Shown here piece by piece: positions 8,671 to 15,275 of a stretch of DNA of 64,000 nucleotides. Under the pieces are notes generated by a model. That model ran no database searches. It was not told where the DNA came from and saw only the letters and a program-made list of their open reading frames with translations. The stretch's first letter is position 1; each line of letters begins with the position of its first letter. Origin of the DNA: Pararhizobium polonicum (GTDB taxonomy: Bacteria; Pseudomonadota; Alphaproteobacteria; Rhizobiales; Rhizobiaceae); assembly GCF_001687365.1 (NCBI RefSeq), contig NZ_LGLV01000020.1:98431-162430 (forward strand), given 5' to 3'. The translations under genes were made by a program, and so were the position numbers.

Positions 8671-10089
8671 TCAGGCGAAGCTGTCGTAGCCCGTGCGGCC
8701 GCTGTCCAGCAGGCGCCGCAGCGTCAGGAAACCGCGCCGGACCTCGTTGCGGTCGGCGGGTGAGGAGAAGCCGATCCGGACGCGGTGGTAGACGCTCTCG
8801 GTCCGTCCGGCCTTGAATTCGTCCTCATCATCGACCAGCACGCCTTCCTCGAAAGCCGCGTGCTTGAAAGTGCCCGAAAACCACGGCTCGGACAGTTTCA
8901 GCCAGAGGAAAGGCACATGCGGATGCGAGTTGAACTCGATGCCTGAAAAGATTTCGCGGGCCATCTGTTCGCGCGCCCGGATCTCGTCGATGCAGCGGGA
9001 GCGCAGGATCGCGGCCTCGCCGCTGAGGACGAGGCGGGAGCAGAGTTCGGCCAGAAGAAAGGGCATGCCGCCGCTGACCATCTTGTGGGCGATGCGGATG
9101 CGCTGGCTGAAATGCGGCGGGCAGGCGACCCAACCGCCGCGCACGCCGGCGGCAACCGATTTCGACAGGCCGCCGACGAGGAATGTCCGCTCCGGCGCAA
9201 GTTCGGCGAGAAGCGGGGTCATGTCGCCACTCATGGCGCCGTAAAGATCGTCTTCCAGCAGCCAGACACCATAACGGCGGGCAATATCGGCGATCGCCTG
9301 CCGACGTTCCAGCGACAGCGTGACAACAGTCGGGTTTTGCGCTGTCGGCATCAGGAAGGCGAGTTTTGGATGCTGCTGGGCGCAGACGCGCTCGAAGTCT
9401 TCGGGATCGAGGCCGTAATCGTCGGTCCGCAGCAAAATCGTCCGGCGGCCGATGAGGCCGGCGCTTCGGCTGATTTGCGAATAGGTGACGTTCTCAAACG
9501 CGATCTTGTCGCCCGGTGCCGTGACGGCGGCGATGACCGCGACCGCACCGGCATGGGCACCGAGGGTGGGTACGATTCTGTCGGCTTGCGGGCGAAATGT
9601 CCCCTTGGCCAGCCATTGGCTGCCCGCCTCGAACCAATGCTGCGGGAAGTCGCGGGCGTAGCTGGCAATATCGGCGTGGTGCTCGCGGCTGATATCGACC
9701 AGCACCTTTTCCAGCGATGCGCCCTGGCCGATATCGGGTGCCGCCGTGCTGTCGAATCTGAGCTTACCCGGCGGCGCCTTGATCGGACGGGTGCCGGCGA
9801 GGGCTGCCGTCATCGGATCGGCCTGTTCGGCCGGCCGCAATTCGGCATTGTTGAGCACATAGGTGCCCCGGCCGACTTCGCCGCTGACAAGCCCGCGTTC
9901 GCGCACGAGATGGTAGGCCCGGCCGATCGTGCCGATTGTCACGCCGATATCGAAGGCGAGGTTGCGCTGCGGGGGCAATTTCGTACCGGCGGTCAAAACG
10001 CCGCCGGCAATCGCCTGCTCGATCTGGTCGGCAATGCGGGCGTAAAGCGGGCCTTGGCCTTGGCCGGGGTCTGGCATCCAAGTTGTCAT
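8671..10089 (-). CDS. MocR-type PLP-dependent transcription regulator
   Basis: 472-residue fusion of a GntR winged helix (about residues 10-80, with LPPQRNLAFDIGVTIGTIGRAYHLVRERGLVSGEVGRGTYV) to a fold-type I aminotransferase-like domain. The latter shows PTAQNPTVV, LLEDDLYG and GLSKSVAAGVRGGW, where the lysine of SKS should bind pyridoxal phosphate. MocR proteins usually sense amines or amino acids and control a neighbouring, often divergent, gene. Here the divergent neighbour encodes a DUF1127 protein, and the shared region holds two TGTCA...TGACA inverted repeats, one of which covers this gene's start codon and suggests autoregulation. The effector is unknown. Confidence 0.9.
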   Translation of the reverse strand: MTTWMPDPGQGQGPLYARIADQIEQAIAGGVLTAGTKLPPQRNLAFDIGVTIGTIGRAYHLVRERGLVSGEVGRGTYVLNNAELRPAEQADPMTAALAGTRPIKAPPGKLRFDSTAAPDIGQGASLEKVLVDISREHHADIASYARDFPQHWFEAGSQWLAKGTFRPQADRIVPTLGAHAGAVAVIAAVTAPGDKIAFENVTYSQISRSAGLIGRRTILLRTDDYGLDPEDFERVCAQQHPKLAFLMPTAQNPTVVTLSLERRQAIADIARRYGVWLLEDDLYGAMSGDMTPLLAELAPERTFLVGGLSKSVAAGVRGGWVACPPHFSQRIRIAHKMVSGGMPFLLAELCSRLVLSGEAAILRSRCIDEIRAREQMAREIFSGIEFNSHPHVPFLWLKLSEPWFSGTFKHAAFEEGVLVDDEDEFKAGRTESVYHRVRIGFSSPADRNEVRRGFLTLRRLLDSGRTGYDSFA

Positions 10090-10134
10090 GGTGACAATTT
10101 CTACATTGCATCCCTTTCGGTGTCAATTATGACA
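10084..10134. promoter_or_regulatory. Putative MocR operators between divergent genes
   Basis: Two inverted repeats with identical arms: TGTCA-TGG-TGACA at 10084-10096, overlapping the MocR start codon, and TGTCA-ATTA-TGACA at 10121-10134. Their centres are about 37 bp apart. Further TGACAAT copies occur at 10129 and 10174, and ATTGCA strings recur between them. Paired symmetric sites are compatible with a dimeric GntR-type regulator; binding is inferred. Confidence 0.55.
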
Positions 10135-10179
10135 ATGCAATATCAAAAAATAACCATTGCAATCGGCGGAGTGATGACA

Positions 10180-10425
10180 ATGAGTGCAATATGTGCGGAT
10201 GACGATGCAACTTGTTCGACCGGGACGGGTGCAATCCCGGTTCAGCGTGGTTTTGCTGCGGGTCTGAAGCGTTTCGTCTGGCGGGTGATCGGCTGGATTG
10301 TCCAGTATGAGGAAAAGCGGCTCAGCCGTATTGCGCTGTCCGAACTGACGGATGAGCAGCTTGCCGATATCGGCGTGACGCCGTCGGAAGCGCGCCGTGA
10401 GGCGGCGCGTCCTTTCTCGAGCTAA
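10180..10425 (+). CDS. DUF1127 domain protein
   Basis: 81-residue protein ending in a DUF1127 module: RLSRIALSELTDEQLADIGVTPSEARREAARPF, the arginine-rich YjiS-like pattern with L-x-D-I-G-(V/L)-(T/S). Short DUF1127 proteins in Agrobacterium have been linked to RNA turnover and phosphate or carbon metabolism; this one is longer, with an N-terminal extension containing a hydrophobic FVWRVIGWIV stretch. The ATG at 10180 is preferred to the in-frame ATG at 10174 because GGAG at 10168-10171 is then eight bases away. It is divergent from the MocR gene and convergent with arsC, whose stop is 12 bp away. Confidence 0.75.
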   Translation: MSAICADDDATCSTGTGAIPVQRGFAAGLKRFVWRVIGWIVQYEEKRLSRIALSELTDEQLADIGVTPSEARREAARPFSS

Positions 10426-10437
10426 CCGATCCCCAGG

Positions 10438-10785
10438 CTAAAGAAGTTCAAGCACCCTGGTTTTGGGACGACAGACTTTGATGCCTTTTTCCGTCACGAC
10501 GATCGGTCTCTCGATCAGTTCGGGGTGGGCCAGCATCGCGTCGATGATCTCCCGGTCCGTCTTCTTCTCGTCATCGAGGTTGAGCGACAGGTAAACGCGC
10601 TCTTTCGTGCGGAGCAATTGACGCGGCGACATGTCCATGGCGAGCAGTAGCGCCAGCATCTCCTCGTGGCTCGGCGGCGTCTTCATATAGTCATTGATGA
10701 TGGGTTCGATACCCGCCTCACGGATGATATCGAGAACCGCGCGGGACGTGGAGCAGCGGTTGTTGTGATAAATCATAACGCTCAT
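10438..10785 (-). CDS. arsC: ArsC-family arsenate reductase-like protein
   Basis: 115-residue thioredoxin-fold protein of the ArsC/Spx superfamily. The catalytic region NNRCSTSR puts the active cysteine at residue 11. LLRTKE, IERPIVV and CRPKT carry arginines at positions comparable to those shaping the arsenate site of glutaredoxin-dependent ArsC. The length is slightly shorter than plasmid ArsC (about 141), like YfgD-type chromosomal members, so arsenate reduction is plausible but not certain. There is no arsB, acr3 or arsR neighbour; it sits alone between a DUF1127 gene and a small lipoprotein gene. Confidence 0.85.
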   Translation of the reverse strand: MSVMIYHNNRCSTSRAVLDIIREAGIEPIINDYMKTPPSHEEMLALLLAMDMSPRQLLRTKERVYLSLNLDDEKKTDREIIDAMLAHPELIERPIVVTEKGIKVCRPKTRVLELL

Positions 10786-10987
10786 GAATATGCCTTTGGT
10801 GACAACAGGACACGGGAGGAATTCGGCGGAACGGGTGCGGACAGATGTCCGCGCCTAGCACGCGAGATAGCGCGGCTTCATGACAGGTGTGAGAGTGATG
10901 TTTCCGGTTTTAGCGCACAAAAATACGCCCTTTGATTGCATTTGTTCAGCAAGGGGCTTCTTCAGTTGATTGTCTGGCAAAATTTGG

Positions 10988-11033
10988 AAAAAGAAAAGCC
11001 GCAAGAAGTAACGATAATGCCGCACGCTTGCGG
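10988..11033 (-). terminator. Probable terminator after the small lipoprotein gene
   Basis: Minus strand: CCGCAAG and CTTGCGG arms with a 21-base loop, then a T-rich run (CTTTTCTTTTT), 18 bp beyond the stop at 11051. The loop is large for an intrinsic terminator. The rest of the 10786-11050 gap shows no gene. Confidence 0.5.
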
Positions 11034-11050
11034 TTCATTGCGCTCTTCGG

Positions 11051-11446
11051 CTAGCTGCAGCCGTTGCCGCCGGCAGCCCAGCGCTTGATGTCTGTCGTCA
11101 TCCGCGCCCCGACAGGCTCATTGAACAGCGGTCCGAAGGCCTGCAGGCGGGCAGGGTGCCCTTCCGCCTGAACGACGGCGAGCGGCCGGGACTCAGGCGA
11201 ATTGCGCTTGACGAGCAGTATCCGCGGGCGCCCGGAGAACGAATTGAGTTCCGGGGCCAGACGATAGGCCTTGAAGGCGGCGTCACCGGACTTGAACCAG
11301 CAGGCATTGGCGCCGAGCGCCACCCGTTCCATGGTCGCCAGCGCGGCGGTGTTCTGGGCCGGCGGCGGCGGACTGGCCGACTGGCAGCCGGCAACGAGCG
11401 CAAGCGTGGAAACAGTGATGAAACGGATGAAAGCTGTGCCACGCAT
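11051..11446 (-). CDS. Small putative lipoprotein, function unknown
   Basis: 131 residues with a lipoprotein signal peptide: basic start, hydrophobic FITVSTLALVAG and a lipobox ending in cysteine 21 (LVAGC). The mature part begins with a Ser/Pro linker and holds two further cysteines (NACWF, and the penultimate residue in GNGCS) that could form a disulfide. No recognised domain. It is encoded 51 bp downstream of purQ on the same strand and may be read through from the pur transcript. I do not recognise a function. Confidence 0.72.
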   Translation of the reverse strand: MRGTAFIRFITVSTLALVAGCQSASPPPPAQNTAALATMERVALGANACWFKSGDAAFKAYRLAPELNSFSGRPRILLVKRNSPESRPLAVVQAEGHPARLQAFGPLFNEPVGARMTTDIKRWAAGGNGCS

Positions 11447-11497
11447 CGGAAGGCCCCTGTGATTCGATCTTGAGGGTGCCTTCTATCAGACCGAATG

Positions 11498-12169
11498 TTA
11501 AGCAGCGATTACGTCGAGCGCGGAAGCGAATAGGCCGCGGCCATCGGCGCCGCCATGGGCTGCCTCGATCAGGTTTTCCGGATGCGGCATCATGCCGAGA
11601 ACATTGCCCTTGGCATTGACGATCCCGGCGATGTCATTGACCGATCCGTTCGGATTGGTTCCGCCGGCATAGCGGAAAACGACCTGGCCATTGTCTTCAA
11701 TCGTCTTGAGCGTATCGGCATCGGCAAAATAATTGCCGTCGTGATGGGCGACCGGGCAGCGGATGATCTGTCCCTGCTCGTAGGCGCGGCTGAAATCGGT
11801 GTTGGCGTTGACGACTTCCAGCTTGATTTCCTTGCAGACGAATTTCAGCGAGGCGTTGCGCATGAGCGCACCTGGAAGAAGGCCTGCTTCAACGAGAATC
11901 TGGAAACCATTGCAGACGCCCAGAACCTTGACGCCGGCCTCGGCCTTGGCCTTGATCGCCTGCATCACCGGCATGCGGGCGGCGATGGCGCCGCAGCGCA
12001 GATAGTCGCCGTAGGAGAAGCCGCCGGGGATGACGATCAGATCGACATCGGGGATGTCCGTTTCCGTCTGCCAGATCGTCACCGGCGCCTTGCCGGAAAT
12101 CTTGGTCAGAGCGGCGATCATGTCGCGATCACGATTGAGGCCTGGAAGCTGGACGACGGCGGATTTCAT
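11498..12169 (-). CDS. purQ: FGAM synthase glutaminase subunit PurQ
   Basis: Class I glutamine amidotransferase subunit of FGAM synthase that releases ammonia for PurL. The 223-residue protein has the nucleophile cysteine at 86 in VLGVCNGFQ and the His/Glu pair of the triad in MMPHPEN (196 and 198). Its ATG overlaps by four bases the stop of a small coiled-coil gene, so translation is coupled to that gene rather than directly to purS. The transcript order is purC, purS, coiled-coil ORF, purQ. Confidence 0.97.
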   Translation of the reverse strand: MKSAVVQLPGLNRDRDMIAALTKISGKAPVTIWQTETDIPDVDLIVIPGGFSYGDYLRCGAIAARMPVMQAIKAKAEAGVKVLGVCNGFQILVEAGLLPGALMRNASLKFVCKEIKLEVVNANTDFSRAYEQGQIIRCPVAHHDGNYFADADTLKTIEDNGQVVFRYAGGTNPNGSVNDIAGIVNAKGNVLGMMPHPENLIEAAHGGADGRGLFASALDVIAA

Positions 12170-12423
12170 GGCTGCGGTTCAAACCTGGATTGGGCCTCGG
12201 CAAGCTCGCGCAATTCGAGGCGGTTTTCGATACGATCAAGGCGGGTGTCGTGACGGGCGAGAATTCCGTAGACGTTGTGAATATCCTGATGCATGGAAAT
12301 CATCGTTCCACGTATCGCATTCAATTCCGAGCGAATTTCCCGTTGTCCCTCTTTCAGACCGGCAATGTCTGAGTGAACACGCTTCAAAAGCTCATACATC
12401 AATTCGCTTGTGATTTCCGACAT
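12166..12423 (-). CDS. Small coiled-coil protein inside the pur operon
   Basis: 85 residues, almost entirely helical and charged, with heptad-like spacing through [20 protein letters not shown] and [18 protein letters not shown]; no signal peptide, membrane helix or cysteine. It lies between purS (20 bp upstream) and purQ (ATGA overlap downstream), with GAGG about nine bases before its ATG, so it is very probably translated. Similar short coiled-coil proteins are scattered in rhizobia without a known role. Position suggests, but does not prove, a link to the PurSQL complex. It could be a passenger gene. Confidence 0.75.
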   Translation of the reverse strand: MSEITSELMYELLKRVHSDIAGLKEGQREIRSELNAIRGTMISMHQDIHNVYGILARHDTRLDRIENRLELRELAEAQSRFEPQP

Positions 12424-12443
12424 TCACAGGCCTCATTCAACCA

Positions 12444-12686
12444 TCAGTCGAGTGAGATAGTGTAATTCTCGATCACGGTGTTGGCCAGAAGTTTCTCGCA
12501 CATGGCCTTGAGTTCGGCCTCGGCCTTTGCCTTGTCGGCGGTTTCGATCTGGAGATCGAAAACCTTGCCCTGGCGGACATTGCCGATGCCGTCAAAGCCG
12601 AGGGCGCCGAGGGCACCCTCGATTGCCTTGCCCTGCGGGTCGAGAACGCCGTTTTTCAGCGTCACTGTTACGCGTGCGTTGATCAC
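12444..12686 (-). CDS. purS: FGAM synthase subunit PurS
   Basis: 80-residue non-catalytic subunit that joins PurQ to PurL. It shows the family start ARVTVTLKNGVLDPQGKAIEGAL and the LGFDGIGNVRQGKVFDLQI core, and ends near CEKLLANTVIENYTI. Normal size. It starts 16 bp after the purC stop and is followed after 20 bp by a small coiled-coil gene. Confidence 0.96.
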   Translation of the reverse strand: MINARVTVTLKNGVLDPQGKAIEGALGALGFDGIGNVRQGKVFDLQIETADKAKAEAELKAMCEKLLANTVIENYTISLD

Positions 12687-12702
12687 TGTCGATACTTCCT
12701 GC

Positions 12703-13467
12703 TTATTTCACCAGCACCGGGCCGGAGCCGCGTGGCGGTTCGTTCTCGTTCATGATGCCAAGGCGGCGGGCCACTTCCTGGTAAGCCTCGACAAGGCCTC
12801 CCATATCGCGGCGGAACCGGTCCTTGTCCATCTTTTCCTTGGTTTCGACGTCCCAGAGACGGCAGCTGTCCGGCGAAATCTCGTCGGCCAGGATGATGCG
12901 CATCATGTCACCCTCGAACAGGCGGCCGCATTCGATCTTGAAATCGACGAGCTGGATGCCGACGCCGAGGAACAGGCCGGTGAGAAAGTCGTTGATGCGG
13001 ATGGCCAGCGCCATGATGTCATCGAGTTCCTGCGGGCTTGCCCAGCCGAACGCGGTGATGTGCTCTTCGGAAACCATCGGGTCGTCGAGCGCGTCGGCCT
13101 TGTAATAGAATTCGATGATCGAGCGCGGCAGAACCACGCCTTCCTCGATGCCGAGGCGCTTTGCCAGCGATCCGGCCGCCACGTTGCGCACGACGATCTC
13201 GAGCGGAATGATTTCCACTTCCTTGATCAGCTGCTCGCGCATGTTGAGGCGGCGGATGAAATGCGTCGGAATACCGATGCGGTTCAGATGCGTGAAGATG
13301 TATTCGGAAATACGGTTGTTGAGCACGCCCTTGCCGTCGATGATCTCATGCTTCTTTGCGTTGAAAGCTGTTGCGTCATCTTTGAAGAACTGAATCAGCG
13401 TGCCAGGCTCAGGACCCTCGTAAAGGATCTTTGCCTTGCCCTCGTAGATACGGCGGCGACGGTTCAT
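12703..13467 (-). CDS. purC: SAICAR synthetase PurC
   Basis: Phosphoribosylaminoimidazole-succinocarboxamide synthase, joining CAIR and aspartate with ATP. The 254-residue length is typical. Motifs: [14 protein letters not shown] (nucleotide-binding start), [29 protein letters not shown], and [10 protein letters not shown] with [14 protein letters not shown]. The ATG at 13467 is chosen because the 22 residues further upstream are not family-like. First gene of the purC-purS-ORF-purQ unit, transcribed away from the DUF1476 gene with a 231-bp shared promoter region. Confidence 0.97.
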   Translation of the reverse strand: MNRRRRIYEGKAKILYEGPEPGTLIQFFKDDATAFNAKKHEIIDGKGVLNNRISEYIFTHLNRIGIPTHFIRRLNMREQLIKEVEIIPLEIVVRNVAAGSLAKRLGIEEGVVLPRSIIEFYYKADALDDPMVSEEHITAFGWASPQELDDIMALAIRINDFLTGLFLGVGIQLVDFKIECGRLFEGDMMRIILADEISPDSCRLWDVETKEKMDKDRFRRDMGGLVEAYQEVARRLGIMNENEPPRGSGPVLVK

Positions 13468-13698
13468 AAATGATATCTCTGCTGTTGCAGGCGCCCTTGG
13501 GTGGCGCACTTGGTATTTTCTAAGGCGGTCCATAACCGAAATGAAACCATTTCACAATCGGCGTCTGATCCGATCCCCTGAATTAGGGCAGGGTAGCACG
13601 AAAGTCGCCGCGCCGGTAAACTTCGCATTGCACTTTCCATGACCTTTTGGTTTATGGGCGAAAAGCTCAACGCAAAACGGTTTTTTGGGAGATCAACG

Positions 13699-14013
13699 AT
13701 GACCAATATGCAGGATCGCGAAAAGGCGTTCGAATCGAAGTTTGCTCTTGACGAAGAGCTGAGGTTCAAGGCCGAAGCACGCCGCAACAAGCTTCTCGGC
13801 CTTTGGGCGGCAGAGCTTCTGGGCAAGAGCGACCCGGCCGCCTATGCCAAGGATGTTGTTGCCGCCGATTTCGAAGAGGCCGGCCATGAGGACGTCGTGC
13901 GCAAGCTGCGCGCCGATTTCGATGCTGCCGGCATCACCCTGACCGATGACGAGATTCGCCTGAAGATGCTTGAGCTTCTGTCGGAAGCGGTAACGCAGGT
14001 CCAGAACGGCTGA
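13699..14013 (+). CDS. DUF1476 protein, F1-ATPase zeta-type inhibitor
   Basis: 104-residue alphaproteobacterial protein of the DUF1476 family, whose Paracoccus member is the zeta subunit that blocks ATP hydrolysis by F1FO-ATPase. The inhibitory N-terminal segment MQDREKAFESKFALDEE is followed by the four-helix part with LWAAELLGKSDPAAYAKDVV and ADFEEAGHEDVVRKLRADF. The ATG at 13699 has GGGAGA six bases upstream; a longer frame to 13639 is not conserved in character. Divergent from purC and followed by a strong terminator. Zeta function is by family; strength of inhibition varies between species. Confidence 0.9.
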   Translation: MTNMQDREKAFESKFALDEELRFKAEARRNKLLGLWAAELLGKSDPAAYAKDVVAADFEEAGHEDVVRKLRADFDAAGITLTDDEIRLKMLELLSEAVTQVQNG

Positions 14014-14038
14014 TACTGGCATTATAAGTAATTTTCCC

Positions 14039-14070
14039 GGCCGCCCGTTTATTCGCGGGCGGCCTTTTTT
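14039..14070 (+). terminator. Terminator after the DUF1476 gene
   Basis: Stem GGCCGCCCG / CGGGCGGCC (9 bp) with an 8-base loop, followed directly by TTTTTT at 14065-14070; 25 bp after the stop codon. Confidence 0.9.
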
Positions 14071-14123
14071 GTGCCGGTTATCCGGGGTCTCCCGGGGTTA
14101 CCGGCCGGCTATCGGCGCCATGC

Positions 14124-14909
14124 CTATCGATAGACGCGTTCGGAGAAAGCGCTCATGCCTGAGCGGACCATCAGCTCATAGGCCATCCGGCGGCCAAGCG
14201 GGTTGTGGAGGCGGGCGACTTTCGAGCCCAGAAATTCCGTTTCCACATGATCGAAGGCGGCGAGATTGGCTGAATTGGCGATCAATTCGCTGTAAAATTC
14301 GTGGAATTCACGGCGGCAGACATAGGTTTTGTACTTGGTCATGCAGAAGGCGGAAAAGGCACCGCCGGATTTGCGCAGGAAATCGGCCACGCCGACGGTA
14401 ACCTCCGGCCAGGCCGGATTGAACGTATCGTCAAATGCGATGACGCCGTGATCCGCAAGCGTCTCCATTGCGAGCCTGCTGTCGGCAGTGACATGCTGAA
14501 GCATATGACCGCCGTCTATGCTGAAAAATCGGATTTTACCGATCTTCGCGGTGAGTTCGGCCGGTTCCAGCCGGGTGCTGTCGCCTCTGATCACCAGCTC
14601 TTCATCCACGGGCAGGCCGAGCCGGCGGCCGTTTTCCAAGAAACGGCTGTATTGAGAGGGCGTGTTCCCCGTCGTCTGGTCTATGTCGAAAAGATCGATT
14701 GCCAATATCTTCTCGTCGCTGCCGCCGATCTTTCTCAGCAGAAAATAGGAGCGGCCATAGAACACGCCGATTTCGGCAATGGCGCCGGCGAGATCGCTGT
14801 CTTTCTGGTCTTGCAGAAGCGAAAGGAAAACAAGGGCATCCGGCGGGTCGATATAGCCCTCGATCGTTTGGAGATCGTGGAATATGAATTTACGAATGGC
14901 TGAATTCAT
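14124..14909 (-). CDS. SAM-dependent methyltransferase-like protein
   Basis: 261 residues resembling class I methyltransferases of the Methyltransf_24 type (small-molecule or glycan-associated). AIAEIGVFYGRSYFLL is motif I, ILAIDLFDID carries the acidic residue for the cofactor ribose, and IRFFSIDGGHMLQHVTADSRLA resembles the D-G-x-H region of this group. No membrane segment. The substrate cannot be read from the sequence; neighbours give no clue. The gene stands alone between a terminator and an AT-rich non-coding stretch. Confidence 0.72.
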   Translation of the reverse strand: MNSAIRKFIFHDLQTIEGYIDPPDALVFLSLLQDQKDSDLAGAIAEIGVFYGRSYFLLRKIGGSDEKILAIDLFDIDQTTGNTPSQYSRFLENGRRLGLPVDEELVIRGDSTRLEPAELTAKIGKIRFFSIDGGHMLQHVTADSRLAMETLADHGVIAFDDTFNPAWPEVTVGVADFLRKSGGAFSAFCMTKYKTYVCRREFHEFYSELIANSANLAAFDHVETEFLGSKVARLHNPLGRRMAYELMVRSGMSAFSERVYR

Positions 14910-15275
14910 CAGGTGGCTATCCGGTTCTGTTGAGACGATAAACGGATGGAGTATTCGATCGGCGCTGATGGCCGATAGACGGCTCGTAAAGCTGGCTGTG
15001 AAGTTTCGTACCTTTTGATTGAGAAATCTTACTTCGAAATGCAGGAGATTTCATAAGTAAGGCCATTATTAGGCGAAAAAATTGGCTGTATATCGCCATT
15101 TTTACTATCAAAAGTTGATTGGTTTCATATGTTAGTACGAGGTATTGTCAAGTAGTATTTTGGGTTATGTCAAGCAACCGGGCTGTTCTTCCGAAGGAAT
15201 AACTTCACATGAGCTTTGCGTGGAACTACAGTTCTCTTCGCGATGCGGAACGGTCTGGCCTGGTTCGGCTGACCG
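14910..15275. other. AT-rich intergenic region with doubtful mini-ORF
   Basis: About 365 bases, clearly richer in A/T than the flanks, especially 15001-15180. It contains two TGTCAAG copies about 20 bp apart (near 15146 and 15167). A plus-strand frame of about 40 codons starts at the ATG at 15209 (MSFAWNYSSLRDAERSG...), preceded by AAGGA, and runs into the end of the opposite GGDEF/EAL gene. It may be a promoter region of a lost gene or the remnant of one. No assignable gene. Confidence 0.4.

Noticed and set aside
9085..10179. Long extension upstream of the DUF1127 gene
   Set aside because: It lies opposite the MocR coding region and is not DUF1127-like; ribosome site and promoter place the start at about 10180.
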